From Oscillospiraceae bacterium (lineage in GTDB: Bacteria > Bacillota > Clostridia > Monoglobales > Monoglobaceae): a DNA stretch of 64,000 bases. The notes beneath the pieces were generated by a model. The model was not told where the DNA came from. It did no database searches and saw only the letters and a list, made by a program, of their open reading frames with translations. Both the position numbers and the translations under genes were made by a program. Positions 19,689 through 28,418 of the stretch are shown piece after piece; position 1 is the first letter of the stretch; the number at the start of each line of letters is the position of its first letter. Location of the stretch: contig SVJR01000001.1 of assembly GCA_015068845.1 (NCBI GenBank), positions 34,009 through 98,008 of the forward strand, read 5' to 3'.

Positions 19689-20492
19689 ATGCGTATATTT
19701 GCTCTTGTTGGAAAATCCGGAACAGGAAAGAGCTTCCGTTCCCTTGAAATAGCCCGGGAGAATAACATTGAAGCCGTCATTGATGACGGTCTTCTTATTT
19801 CTCACAGCAGAATTATTGCAGGGAAGTCTGCCAAGCACGAGACAAACAAGATGGCGTCCGTCAAGCGAGCGATTTTTACAGATAAAGACCACGCAGACGA
19901 GGTTCGTACAGCTATCCGCGAAAATAACATACAATCCCTTCTTCTGCTGGGCACTTCCGAGAAGATGGTTTCGGCAATTGCCGGCGTTCTGGGACTACCC
20001 GAAATTGAACATATCTTTTACATTCAGGATTTTGCAACCTCAGAAGAAATTGAACTTGCTCAAAGTATGCGTAACAAATACGGAAAGCACATTATTCCTG
20101 TTCCGGTTTTTGAGGTAAAGAAACTGTTTTCGGGATATTTTCTGAGTGCGTTTCTACCTCAGGGACGACGGGATAAGGCTCTTGAAAGAACCGTTATGCG
20201 GCCAACCTACAGTTATCTTGGGGACTTTAAGATTTCGCCCAGGGTAATATCTGATATCTGTAGATTTGAAGCAAAAAAAATTGACGGGGTTTCAGATGTT
20301 TATAAAATAAAAAGTATTCCCGATGCAAACGGCTACATTGATATCGGTATTGAAATTTCGGTTGTGTTTCCTTGTGACATTCCCAAAACCTGCAATAAAA
20401 TTCAAGAAGTTCTTGATAAAGCCATAGAGGACAGCACTTCAATTATCGTTAAAAACATAAATATTTCTATTAAATCAATTAAAACAGACTAA
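19689..20492 (+). CDS. P-loop ATPase fused to an Asp23/Gls24-like domain, function unknown
   Basis: Two parts are visible. Residues 1-150 form a nucleotide-binding fold with a Walker A motif LVGKSGTGKS at residues 5-14. The C-terminal 90 residues, from about YLGDFKISPRVISDICRFEA to KNINISIKSI, look like the Asp23/Gls24 (alkaline-shock) fold: the conserved G-x-(I/L)-x-I-(S/A) start, a V-x-D-V segment and the Gly-Tyr-Ile strand pairs. Asp23-family proteins are membrane-associated stress proteins. The gene starts three bases after rex, so it is certainly co-transcribed with it. The combination is unusual and its role is unknown. Confidence 0.7.
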   Translation: MRIFALVGKSGTGKSFRSLEIARENNIEAVIDDGLLISHSRIIAGKSAKHETNKMASVKRAIFTDKDHADEVRTAIRENNIQSLLLLGTSEKMVSAIAGVLGLPEIEHIFYIQDFATSEEIELAQSMRNKYGKHIIPVPVFEVKKLFSGYFLSAFLPQGRRDKALERTVMRPTYSYLGDFKISPRVISDICRFEAKKIDGVSDVYKIKSIPDANGYIDIGIEISVVFPCDIPKTCNKIQEVLDKAIEDSTSIIVKNINISIKSIKTD

Positions 20493-20506
20493 AACGGAGG
20501 GTTAAA

Positions 20507-21355
20507 ATGATACGCCTTTACAATATTGACCATTTTAATCTTGAAGAAACTTTCCTTTGCGGACAATGCTTCCGTTGGGAGAAGGACGAAAACGGCGTTT
20601 TTTATGGCGTTGTGGCAAACCATGCAGCAAAGGCATACTACCATGACCCAAAAACAATTTATATTGAAAGCACAAACCCTGACCTTGTTTACTGGAGTCA
20701 TTACCTTAATTTCTCCTGCGACTACAACAAGGTAGAAAAAAAGCTTTGCGAAGAAGAAATTATGCGACCTGCAGTTGAAGCTGGTCGTGGAATAAGAATT
20801 CTCAGGCAGGACCTATGGGAGACCATTGTTTCGTTTATAATTTCAGCAAATAACAACATTCCACGCATAAAAAAGATAATCAATAAGCTTTGCGAGCTTT
20901 ACGGAGACAAAATCGAGTTTGACGGAAAAGTCTTTTACGGTTTCCCGTCACCCGAAACATTATCTGTACTCGAACCCGGTGACCTTGCCGAAATCAAGGC
21001 AGGCTTCCGCGACAAATACATTATAGATGCCGCAAAAAAGGTGGTTTCAGGCGAGGTTAATCTTGAACAGATACCAAGAATGAACAACAAAGCCGCAAAG
21101 TCAGAACTTATGAAAATTAAGGGTGTAGGCACAAAGGTTGCTGACTGTGTTCTTCTTTTCTCGGTGGGACGGCATAATATCTTTCCGCTTGATGTATGGA
21201 CTAAACGGATAATTCAGGAGCTTTACTGCGTTGATGAAAAGAGTATTCCTGATTTTGTTTACAAAAAGTTTGGTCACAATTCCGGTGTTGCACAGCAATA
21301 CCTTTACTACTACTATGCCGTGGTAAAAAATAAGTTTGAAAAAGATGCTATATAA
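20507..21355 (+). CDS. OGG1-type 8-oxoguanine DNA glycosylase/AP lyase
   Basis: Excises oxidised guanine from DNA. The 282-residue protein follows the OGG1 plan rather than AlkA: an N-terminal domain with FLCGQCFRW (residues about 18-26), the asparagine-rich SANNNIPRI turn, and the helix-hairpin-helix with catalytic lysine in IKGVGTKVADCVLLFS, followed by the GPD-type aspartate in FPLDVW. Length is that of short OGG1 forms. It lies in the rex operon, 14 bp after the ATPase/Asp23-like gene, and before a nitroreductase; oxidative-damage repair next to a redox sensor is a sensible grouping, but that is inference. Confidence 0.88.
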   Translation: MIRLYNIDHFNLEETFLCGQCFRWEKDENGVFYGVVANHAAKAYYHDPKTIYIESTNPDLVYWSHYLNFSCDYNKVEKKLCEEEIMRPAVEAGRGIRILRQDLWETIVSFIISANNNIPRIKKIINKLCELYGDKIEFDGKVFYGFPSPETLSVLEPGDLAEIKAGFRDKYIIDAAKKVVSGEVNLEQIPRMNNKAAKSELMKIKGVGTKVADCVLLFSVGRHNIFPLDVWTKRIIQELYCVDEKSIPDFVYKKFGHNSGVAQQYLYYYYAVVKNKFEKDAI

Positions 21356-21368
21356 GGAGAGTTAATCT

Positions 21369-21938
21369 ATGAATGTATCAGAAGCATTGCTCAAAAGACG
21401 AACCATCCGCAAGTTTACGCAGGAAAAAATAGCAAAAAAAGATTTAATGGACTTAATTGAATATGCAAGGCTTGCGGCATATCCGGCAAATCTGCAACCG
21501 CTTAAATTTGCAATAATTTACAGCGACGAAGATGTTGCCAGGATTTTTCCTCTTACTAAATGGGCTGGATATATGCCAGAAACCGGAACCCCAAAAGATG
21601 GTGAACGACCTACAGCTTACATTGCTGTGCTTGGCGACAAAAGTATTAAAAGTTCATTTGAGGTTGAAGCCGGTGCGGCAATCACCTCAATGATGCTGGG
21701 TGCCTGGGAAAAGGGCATTGCCAGCTGTTGGCTTGGCTCGGTTGAGCGCAAGAAGTTTATGGAGGAATTTAAACTTTCAGAGGACCATTATTCCCTTGTT
21801 TATGTTCTGGCTCTTGGATATCCTGCTCAAGAAAGCAAAGCTTGTGAAATGTCCGACAGCGTTAAATATTTTGAAGATGAAAATAATGTCTTAAATGTTC
21901 CTAAGCGTTCCGTCGACGAAATTCTGATTAAGCTGTAA
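21369..21938 (+). CDS. Nitroreductase-family FMN oxidoreductase
   Basis: Flavoprotein of the NADH oxidase/nitroreductase superfamily, using NAD(P)H and FMN. The N-terminal RRTIRKFTQEKI holds the FMN-phosphate-binding Arg residues, and AGAAITSMMLGAWEKGIASCWLGS is the typical central helix and strand; 189 residues is normal for the compact form. Substrate cannot be inferred. It is the last gene before a strong bidirectional terminator and starts 13 bp after the glycosylase gene. Confidence 0.9.
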   Translation: MNVSEALLKRRTIRKFTQEKIAKKDLMDLIEYARLAAYPANLQPLKFAIIYSDEDVARIFPLTKWAGYMPETGTPKDGERPTAYIAVLGDKSIKSSFEVEAGAAITSMMLGAWEKGIASCWLGSVERKKFMEEFKLSEDHYSLVYVLALGYPAQESKACEMSDSVKYFEDENNVLNVPKRSVDEILIKL

Positions 21939-21949
21939 ATAAAGCAAAA

Positions 21950-21985
21950 AATAGAAGCTTGTGAAATCACAAGCTTCTATTTTTA
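21950..21985. terminator. Bidirectional terminator between the rex operon and the guaB operon
   Basis: AATAGAAGCTTGTGA (21950-21964) pairs perfectly with TCACAAGCTTCTATT (21967-21981), flanked by A and T runs. The right arm includes the stop codon of the minus-strand zinc-ribbon gene. Confidence 0.93.
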
Positions 21986-22377
21986 TATCTTAAAAACAAT
22001 GCCGTTTCCTCAAGGCGTCTGTTGGTTCGAGCCTTGGTGTCATATTTAGCCCCACAAATGCACTCTGCCTTAAAAGAGAATTTTTCTACACGCTCCTCAA
22101 TTATACCAAAAATCGGAGTTCCGCAATCCACACAGCTCATAAGATTATTTTTGATGCGGGGTTTACGCTTATACTTCATTGCAATATCAAAGGTGCTGCT
22201 TTTTCGAATTAGTTCAAGCTGGCACTCATTGCCACAGGTACAGGTGAGACTAAAACTCAGAAATCTGTATCCCTTTGCATTGATTGAACCAACAATCTTC
22301 TCACATTTATCACAAAACATCAGCCCTCCGTTTTTTGCCGGAATTACAAGACCAAATATGTTATACTTTCTTCGCAT
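21967..22377 (-). CDS. Double zinc-ribbon protein of unknown function, coupled to guaB
   Basis: The 136-residue protein contains two C4 zinc ribbons: CDKC (residues 22-25) with a distal CTCG, and CVDC (about 82-85) with CICG. The rest is basic, rich in Arg and Lys, and compatible with nucleic-acid binding. No family could be named. Its ATG overlaps the guaB stop by one base (TAATG), so translation depends on guaB, and its stop lies in the terminator hairpin. The tight coupling suggests a function linked to GTP synthesis or to growth-rate control, but nothing in the sequence proves this. Confidence 0.7.
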   Translation of the reverse strand: MRRKYNIFGLVIPAKNGGLMFCDKCEKIVGSINAKGYRFLSFSLTCTCGNECQLELIRKSSTFDIAMKYKRKPRIKNNLMSCVDCGTPIFGIIEERVEKFSFKAECICGAKYDTKARTNRRLEETALFLRYKNRSL

Positions 22378-23885
22378 TATTTAACGGGAGCAACATTCTT
22401 GTCCTTAAGAACAACATCGTGTGCGCCACCCTCAATGATACTAGTCGCAGAAACAAGTGTCATTTTTGCATTCTTCTGGAGTTCAGGAATGCTAAGAACA
22501 CCACAGTTACACATTGTTGACTTAACCTTGTTAAGAGTAAGTGCAACATTATCCTTGAGGCTTCCTGCATAGGGAACATAGGAGTCAACGCCTTCTTCAA
22601 ATGAAAGCTTCTGAGCACCGCCCATATCGTATCTCTGCCAGTTTCTCGCACGGGCTGAGCCTTCACCCCAGTATTCCTTCATATAGTTGCCGTTAACCGA
22701 TACCTTGTTTGAAGGACTTTCGTCAAATCTTGCAAAGTATCTGCCGAGCATTACAAAGTCTGAACCCATTGCAAGTGCCAGAGTGATGTGGTAATCATGT
22801 ACGATACCGCCGTCTGAGCAGATGGGAATATATATACCTGTCTTTTCAAAGTACTCATCACGGGCAGCTGCAACCTCCTGAACTGCTGTTGCCTGTCCTC
22901 TGCCTATACCCTTCTGTTCACGAGTGATACAGATTGAACCGCCACCAATACCGATTTTGATGAAGTCAGCACCGGCTTCTGCAAGGAACATAAAACCTTC
23001 ACGGTCAACTACATTACCTGCACCAACCTTTACGCTGTCGCCATACTTGTCACGGATAAACTTAAGTGTTCTGAGCTGCCACTCTGAAAAGCCCTCAGAT
23101 GAGTCGATACAAAGTACATCTGCACCTGCCTCGATAAGTGCCGGAACTCTTTCTGCATAGTCACGGGTATTGATACCTGCGCCTACAACATATCTCTTTG
23201 AGCTGTCGAGAAGCTCCGTAGGGTTCTCCTTATGCGCGTCATAGTCCTTTCTGAAAACAAAAGCAACCAATCTCTGTTTATCATCAACGATAGGCAGAGA
23301 GTTGAGCTTATTGTCCCAGATAATATCATTTGCAGCCTTGAGGCTTGTGCCTTCGGGTGCATATATAAGCTTTGAAAAAGGTGTCATAAATTCTTCGACC
23401 TTGGTTGCAGGGTCCATACGGCTTACACGATAGTCACGGGGTGTAACAATACCGAGAAGTACGCCTTCTGCTGTACCATCTTCAGTAACTGCAACGGTGT
23501 TATGTCCGGTTCTGTTGCGAAGCTCAATAAGTTCTGCCAGAGTCTGGTCGGGTCTGATATTTGAGTCACTTGCCACAAAGCCGGCTTTGTGGTTCTTAAC
23601 TCTTCTTACCATAGCAGCCTCATCCTCAATTGACTGAGAGCCGTAAATGAACGAAACGCCGCCCTCTTTTGCAAGTGCAATAGCGAGCTTTTCGCCCGAA
23701 ACGGACTGCATAATTGCAGATACCATCGGTATATTCATTGTAATTGCAGATTCCTCACCCTTTTTGAATTTAACAAGCGGGGTTTTGAGGCTGACATTGC
23801 TTGTCATACATTCGGCTGAAGAATAACCGGGAACAAGCAGATATTCGCTGAAAGTATGTGAAGGTTCATTAAAGTAATAAGCCAT
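22377..23885 (-). CDS. guaB: Inosine-5'-monophosphate dehydrogenase
   Basis: Oxidises IMP to XMP with NAD+, the committed step to GMP. The 502-residue protein shows the TIM-barrel start, two CBS domains in the middle (from about residue 95 to 215; [11 protein letters not shown] and [20 protein letters not shown]), the catalytic cysteine loop [12 protein letters not shown], and the flap region with [12 protein letters not shown]. The loop is not the usual GPGSICTTR, and the protein belongs to a somewhat divergent IMPDH group. The ATG at 23885 has AGGAGA nine bases upstream; an in-frame TTG two codons earlier lies too close to it. Confidence 0.95.
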   Translation of the reverse strand: MAYYFNEPSHTFSEYLLVPGYSSAECMTSNVSLKTPLVKFKKGEESAITMNIPMVSAIMQSVSGEKLAIALAKEGGVSFIYGSQSIEDEAAMVRRVKNHKAGFVASDSNIRPDQTLAELIELRNRTGHNTVAVTEDGTAEGVLLGIVTPRDYRVSRMDPATKVEEFMTPFSKLIYAPEGTSLKAANDIIWDNKLNSLPIVDDKQRLVAFVFRKDYDAHKENPTELLDSSKRYVVGAGINTRDYAERVPALIEAGADVLCIDSSEGFSEWQLRTLKFIRDKYGDSVKVGAGNVVDREGFMFLAEAGADFIKIGIGGGSICITREQKGIGRGQATAVQEVAAARDEYFEKTGIYIPICSDGGIVHDYHITLALAMGSDFVMLGRYFARFDESPSNKVSVNGNYMKEYWGEGSARARNWQRYDMGGAQKLSFEEGVDSYVPYAGSLKDNVALTLNKVKSTMCNCGVLSIPELQKNAKMTLVSATSIIEGGAHDVVLKDKNVAPVK

Positions 23886-23928
23886 TTTCAAAGATCTCCT
23901 ATCCTGTGTATTTTGTTATTATCATAAC

Positions 23929-23957
23929 ATTATATACTATTTTCCGCTAAAAAGCAA
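23929..23957 (-). promoter_or_regulatory. guaB promoter
   Basis: Minus strand TTGCTT (23957-23952), 17 bp, TATAAT (23934-23929). Confidence 0.82.
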
Positions 23958-23983
23958 GTATTCAAAGCGTTTTTTATCGAAAA

Positions 23984-25150
23984 TTAAATATTCATACAAG
24001 CATAAGCCACATTGCGAACTCTTGCTTTGACAATCGGGCCTTGAGAATTGGTCATATGCTGGCCGTAGAATACTGAAAACTCGTTGTCCGGGTCAATAAC
24101 AGTCAGGCAACCACCTGCACCGTCCCAACCGAATTCACCGAGAGGTCCGGTTGTTCCCCCAACAGCCGTATTAACCATCGTTCTGACGCCAAGACCGTAA
24201 CCTGTGCCCACCAGATGTTCCCAGTTATAACCTGTAATTCCAAACGGCCCAAGCTGGTCTTGACGCATCAGCTCTACTGCACCCTTTGACAGAATCCTCT
24301 CACCATTCGGACATTTACCAAAGTGAGCAAGGGCGTCGCCAAACTTAGCGTAATCAGGGAACGAAATCACAAGGCCTGCTCCTCCGCTTTCGTATTCGAT
24401 ACCCGGAGCATATTCCACATCCTTACCAATATTTTCCCAATATCCACCATCTCCAGCAGGGATAAGAATTTTATTTTCATCATATTTCTCTACATAATTA
24501 TACTGCTGAGAAATTCTCTCTTTTACATCATCCGTACGCTTGAATGTAGCATTTTTTATGCCGAGCGGGTCAAATATATTCTTTTGGACATACTTACCGA
24601 ATTCCATACCCGATATTACCTCGACCGCCGCCGCCAGAACATCGTGGCAAAGGCTATACTGCCATCTTGTACCCGGTTCAAAATCAATCGGTTCTTCTGC
24701 AAGGCATTTTATTGCGGTGAGAGTATTCATCTTGCCGTTTGTCAATTTGTATGCCTTTTTAAAACCGGGATTCTCCAGATTATAATTTAAACCTGCTGAC
24801 ATTGTAAAAAGATGGCGCATGGTTATTGCCTTTTCAGCTTTTTTCAGTTCGCCGTTTTCGTCTTTTACATACATCTCTTTGAATTCCGGAATGAAATCAT
24901 AAATAGGGTCATCAAGCAAAAATATGCCACGTTCCAGTAGTTGCATTGCCGCAACACAGGTAACAACCTTAGAGCAGGAATAAACATTCACCGTTTCATT
25001 ACAGGTCATAGGAATTTTATTTTCAACATCAGAATAACCGGAGGCATATTTATAAACTTCCTTACCATCCTTAAAAACCATAACGGCCGCCCCAGGAATA
25101 CGCCAGTTGGTAATTTTGTCAAGATAATTTTTCAGCATTGTAAAATCCAT
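23984..25150 (-). CDS. Serine hydrolase of the beta-lactamase (class C) / DD-peptidase-like family
   Basis: Penicillin-binding-protein-fold hydrolase, probably an esterase or peptidase rather than a resistance enzyme. The SxxK nucleophile motif is visible in NVYSCSKVVTC (Ser and Lys three apart, near residue 58), and the second motif is the tyrosine in WQYSLCHDVL near residue 165. The third, His/Lys-x-Gly-type motif is less clear (GEFGWDGAGG region). No signal peptide is seen, which suggests a cytosolic location. Length 388 is normal. It is a single-gene unit with its own promoter. Confidence 0.85.
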   Translation of the reverse strand: MDFTMLKNYLDKITNWRIPGAAVMVFKDGKEVYKYASGYSDVENKIPMTCNETVNVYSCSKVVTCVAAMQLLERGIFLLDDPIYDFIPEFKEMYVKDENGELKKAEKAITMRHLFTMSAGLNYNLENPGFKKAYKLTNGKMNTLTAIKCLAEEPIDFEPGTRWQYSLCHDVLAAAVEVISGMEFGKYVQKNIFDPLGIKNATFKRTDDVKERISQQYNYVEKYDENKILIPAGDGGYWENIGKDVEYAPGIEYESGGAGLVISFPDYAKFGDALAHFGKCPNGERILSKGAVELMRQDQLGPFGITGYNWEHLVGTGYGLGVRTMVNTAVGGTTGPLGEFGWDGAGGCLTVIDPDNEFSVFYGQHMTNSQGPIVKARVRNVAYACMNI

Positions 25151-25235
25151 TTTATCTTCCTCTTTTCTCTATAAATCAACGCCATTAAAAAAAGTTTCTC
25201 ATCATTGGTGACATTCTTTGTAAAAACTTTAAAAC

Positions 25236-25264
25236 ATTATACATTATTTGTATATAAAAATCAA
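25236..25264 (-). promoter_or_regulatory. Promoter of the serine hydrolase gene
   Basis: Minus strand TTGATT (25264-25259), 17 bp, TATAAT (25241-25236). The -35 box touches the terminator of the kdgK operon. Confidence 0.8.
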
Positions 25265-25292
25265 GAGCATACGAAATTTTTCGTATACTCTT
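25263..25292 (-). terminator. Terminator of the hexuronate operon
   Basis: AAGAGCATACGAAA (25263-25276) pairs with TTTCGTATACTCTT (25279-25292) with one mismatch; a T run follows on the minus strand. Confidence 0.85.
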
Positions 25293-25303
25293 GGTGGCTT
25301 TAT

Positions 25304-26407
25304 TTATCTCTGTACTCTTGCGCCAGCTCCGCCCATAATAGCTTCAACTTCCTTTTTGTTTGCCATTGTGGTGTCACCGGGTGTTGTCATTGCAAGTGCG
25401 CCGTGTGCTGCACCGTAATTAACTGCAAGCTCGGGATCGCCTGTGGTCATAAGGCCGTAAACAAGACCTGATGCAAATGAATCTCCACCGCCAACTCTGT
25501 CCATGATTTCAAGGCCCTTGTAGTCTTTCGCCTTATAAACCTCACCGTTTGCCCAGCAAATTGCACTCCAGTCATTTACTGTTGCAGTTTTAACTTCACG
25601 AAGTGTTGTTGCGATAACCTTGAAGTTAGGATATGCTTTTGCAGCTTCCGCAATCATCTTCTTGTATCCGTCAAGGTTAAGTTCCTTAAGATTTTCGTCA
25701 TTACCTTCAACCTTAAGTCCGAGGCATGCTGTGAAGTCTTCTTCATTACCAATCATAACATCAACATATTTTGCAATTTCCTTGTTTACCTCCTGCGCCT
25801 TTTCAAGGCCACCGATTGCACTCCACATAGATGGACGGTAGTTAAGGTCATAAGAAATGATTGTTCCATATTTTTTCGCAGTCTTAACTGCAGCAAGAAC
25901 AGTCTCACAGGACTGGTCGGAAAGTGCTGCATAAATTCCGCCTGTATGTAACCAACGAACACCAAGTGTTCCGAATATGTATTCAAAGTCAAAATCTTCG
26001 GGTGTTGCCTTTGAGATTGCGGTGTTTGCTCTGTCTGAGCAACCAACTGCACCACGGATTCCGTAGCCGCGTTCTGTGAAGTTGAGACCGTTTCTGCAAA
26101 TTCTGCCGATTCCGTCAGTTTTCATCCAATGAATAAGTGATGTATCAACACCGCCCTGCTCAATGAAGTCTTCCATAAGATATCCAACTTCATTTTCAGC
26201 AAAAGCAGTGATAACAGCGGTGTCCATTTTAAAGCACTTATGAAGTCCGCGGATAACATTATATTCACCGCCGCCTTCCCATGCTCTGAAGTTTCTTGCA
26301 GTTCTTATTCTGCCCTCACCCGGGTCGAGTCTGAGCATAACCTCGCCCAGAGAAACCGCATCAAATTTACAATCTTTTTTATCTTTTAAATTCAAGTTCA
26401 CATTCAT
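25304..26407 (-). CDS. kdgK: 2-dehydro-3-deoxygluconokinase (PfkB family)
   Basis: Phosphorylates 2-keto-3-deoxygluconate to KDPG, the step before Eda. The 367-residue protein is a PfkB (ribokinase-like) kinase: the N-terminal sugar-binding ARNFRAWEGGGEYNV and the C-terminal signature DRVGGGDSFASGLVYG with the catalytic Asp. Assignment to KDG rests on the operon (eda 14 bp upstream, then uxuB and uxuA). The protein is somewhat longer than typical KdgK (about 310-340). It is the last gene of the operon, followed by a terminator. Confidence 0.9.
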   Translation of the reverse strand: MNVNLNLKDKKDCKFDAVSLGEVMLRLDPGEGRIRTARNFRAWEGGGEYNVIRGLHKCFKMDTAVITAFAENEVGYLMEDFIEQGGVDTSLIHWMKTDGIGRICRNGLNFTERGYGIRGAVGCSDRANTAISKATPEDFDFEYIFGTLGVRWLHTGGIYAALSDQSCETVLAAVKTAKKYGTIISYDLNYRPSMWSAIGGLEKAQEVNKEIAKYVDVMIGNEEDFTACLGLKVEGNDENLKELNLDGYKKMIAEAAKAYPNFKVIATTLREVKTATVNDWSAICWANGEVYKAKDYKGLEIMDRVGGGDSFASGLVYGLMTTGDPELAVNYGAAHGALAMTTPGDTTMANKKEVEAIMGGAGARVQR

Positions 26408-26421
26408 TTCTTTTTTCTCCT

Positions 26422-27060
26422 TTATGCACGAATACTTTTAACAAGTTCAACCGCTTCTTTTGTCAGTTTTATTATCTCATCAAATTTACCCTCTGCAATC
26501 AGGTCACCCTTAACCATCCAGCTTCCGCCGCAGCATACAATATTGCTGCAAGAAAGGTATTCAGCAAGGTTCTTTGCACTGATTCCGCCTGTAGGCATAA
26601 ACTTAACCATTCCATAAGGAGCACCCATTGCCTTGATCATTGCAACTCCGCCTGCCTGTTCTGCAGGGAAGAACTTGATAACCTTGAGACCGCGTTTAAC
26701 CGCCTGAGCAACCTCTGAGGGAGTAATGCAGCCGGGGAAAACCGGAATATTCTTTTCAATACAGTAGTCAACAATCTCAGGGTCAAAGCCGGGGCTGACA
26801 ATAAACTTTGCACCAGCATTAACTGCTCTGTCAACCTGATCAATTGTGAGGACTGTTCCGGCGCCAACCAGCATATCGGGGTACTTCTCGCTCATAAGCC
26901 TGATTGATTCCTCAGCCGCATCGGTACGGAATGTCACCTCTGCGCAAGAAAGTCCGCCGGCATAGAGTGCATCTGCAAGAGGAAGTGCATCTTTTGCATC
27001 TTTAAGCACAACAACCGGCACAACGCCATATTCTTCCAAAATTTGTTCCATTGCTTTCAT
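26422..27060 (-). CDS. eda: 2-keto-3-deoxy-6-phosphogluconate / 4-hydroxy-2-oxoglutarate aldolase
   Basis: Splits KDPG into pyruvate and glyceraldehyde 3-phosphate. The 212-residue class I aldolase has the catalytic Glu segment CAEVTFRTDAAEESI, VGAGTVLT, GAKFIVSPGFDPE, FPGCITPSE and the Schiff-base lysine in KVIKFFPAE. It sits between uxuB and kdgK with short spacers, forming the lower half of the hexuronate pathway. Confidence 0.96.
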   Translation of the reverse strand: MKAMEQILEEYGVVPVVVLKDAKDALPLADALYAGGLSCAEVTFRTDAAEESIRLMSEKYPDMLVGAGTVLTIDQVDRAVNAGAKFIVSPGFDPEIVDYCIEKNIPVFPGCITPSEVAQAVKRGLKVIKFFPAEQAGGVAMIKAMGAPYGMVKFMPTGGISAKNLAEYLSCSNIVCCGGSWMVKGDLIAEGKFDEIIKLTKEAVELVKSIRA

Positions 27061-27084
27061 TTCAAAAACCTCCGTTTTTTAATA

Positions 27085-27918
27085 TTATACACCGCTGTAT
27101 GCGTTAAAGCCGCCATCAACGGGAACAACTACACCTGTAACAAAGCCTGAAGCATCATCATCTGTCAGCCACTTGAGGGTGCCGAGGAGTTCTTCGGGCT
27201 TACCGAATCTGTTCATAGGAGTTGCAGCAAGGATTTTTGCAGTTCTTGCTGTGGGGTTGCCTGCCTCGTCAAACAGAAGTGCCTTGTTCTGAGCAGTTAC
27301 AAAAAATCCGGGAGCGATTGCGTTAACACGGATATTTGCATTTGCAAAGTGAACAGCCAGCCACTGTGTAAAGTTTGAAACAGCTGCCTTTGCACCGCTG
27401 TATGCAGGAATTTTTGTAAGGGGACAAAATGCATTCATTGATGAAACATTGATAATGCTTCCGCCACCCGCATCAATCATATCCATCGCAAACACCTGGG
27501 TGGGAAGGAGTGTGCCGAGAAAGTTGAGATTGAACACAAACTCAATTCCTGACGGGTCAAGGTCAAAGAATGAAACAACTGACTCGTCAAGGATATCTTC
27601 TTTCTTGAAATATTCGTTGGTTGTTGTGCCCTTGGGGTTGTTGCCGCCGGCACCATTGATTAAGATATCGCACTTACCGAAGTCCTTATTGATTTCAGCT
27701 TTAACAGCTTCAAGTTCTTCCTTTTTGAGTACATTTGCCGCATAGCCCTTTGCTGTGCCGCCTTCAGCCACGATTTCATTCGCAACTGCATCAGCTGCTT
27801 CCTGTCTGAGGTCGAGGATTGCAACCTTTGCGCCCAAATGGGCCATATACTTTGCAAAAGCACCGCAAAGCACGCCGCCGCCGCCTGTGATTACTACTGT
27901 TTTGTTATTATATTCCAT
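27085..27918 (-). CDS. uxuB: D-mannonate oxidoreductase / fructuronate reductase, SDR type (YjmF/UxuB-like)
   Basis: Short-chain dehydrogenase (277 residues) with the TGGGGVLCG nucleotide loop near residue 11, NGAGG, a catalytic Ser in INVSSMN and the YSGAK motif (Tyr and Lys), followed by PGFF. The Bacillota UxuB of this pathway is an SDR of this length, unlike the unrelated long-chain UxuB of E. coli. It would interconvert fructuronate and mannonate, feeding UxuA. GGTGAT precedes the ATG; the damaged uxaC remnant ends 12 bp upstream. Confidence 0.87.
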   Translation of the reverse strand: MEYNNKTVVITGGGGVLCGAFAKYMAHLGAKVAILDLRQEAADAVANEIVAEGGTAKGYAANVLKKEELEAVKAEINKDFGKCDILINGAGGNNPKGTTTNEYFKKEDILDESVVSFFDLDPSGIEFVFNLNFLGTLLPTQVFAMDMIDAGGGSIINVSSMNAFCPLTKIPAYSGAKAAVSNFTQWLAVHFANANIRVNAIAPGFFVTAQNKALLFDEAGNPTARTAKILAATPMNRFGKPEELLGTLKWLTDDDASGFVTGVVVPVDGGFNAYSGV

Positions 27919-27930
27919 TTTATATCACCT

Positions 27931-28405
27931 CTACATAAAAAATCTTTCTGCATTATGCGCACATATATTTTGAACAAGCTTCTTTAAAATCTTTTCGTCA
28001 TTTATGAACATTTCATCCTCTACCCAACTTCCGATAATATTGCAGAGACTTCTTCTAAAATATTCGTGATGGGAATATGACAAAAGGCTTCCGGAGTCTG
28101 TCAGCATACCAACGAATGATGCAAGCGCGCCCTCGTTTGCAAGGCATTTAATCTGCGCCTCCATACCGTCAATGTTATCAAGGAACCTCCCAAATTTTTT
28201 CAGCACTTTCTTATGTACTGCGCATAAAACGCCATTTGAAATGGGCACCATAGAGCCAAATCTGAGTGATGTTTTCAAAGCTTCTATCCTCTGCAATATC
28301 CTTGGGGTCAAGGTGGCAATGATAATCCACAATCGGCATATCCTTTGCGAAAGTTTCATAAAGATGCTGTGCAGTTTTTGTTTTTAAAAGAAAGCTTTCT
28401 TTCAT
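27931..28405 (-). pseudogene. uxaC: Glucuronate isomerase (uxaC) remnant with large internal deletion and frameshift
   Basis: The start (28405) reads about 60 residues of a normal UxaC N-terminus, including the metal-binding [15 protein letters not shown] and [20 protein letters not shown], and then hits TAA at 28211. In another frame, from about 28205 to 27931, the UxaC C-terminus is recognisable (DNIDGMEAQIKCLANEGALA, FVGMLTDSGSLLSYSHHEYF, then ICAHNAERFF). Intact UxaC is about 465 residues, so roughly 300 central residues are missing and the ends are out of frame. The first step of hexuronate breakdown is therefore lost at this locus, though the surrounding operon looks intact. Confidence 0.9.
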
Positions 28406-28418
28406 TATTCAATGACCG

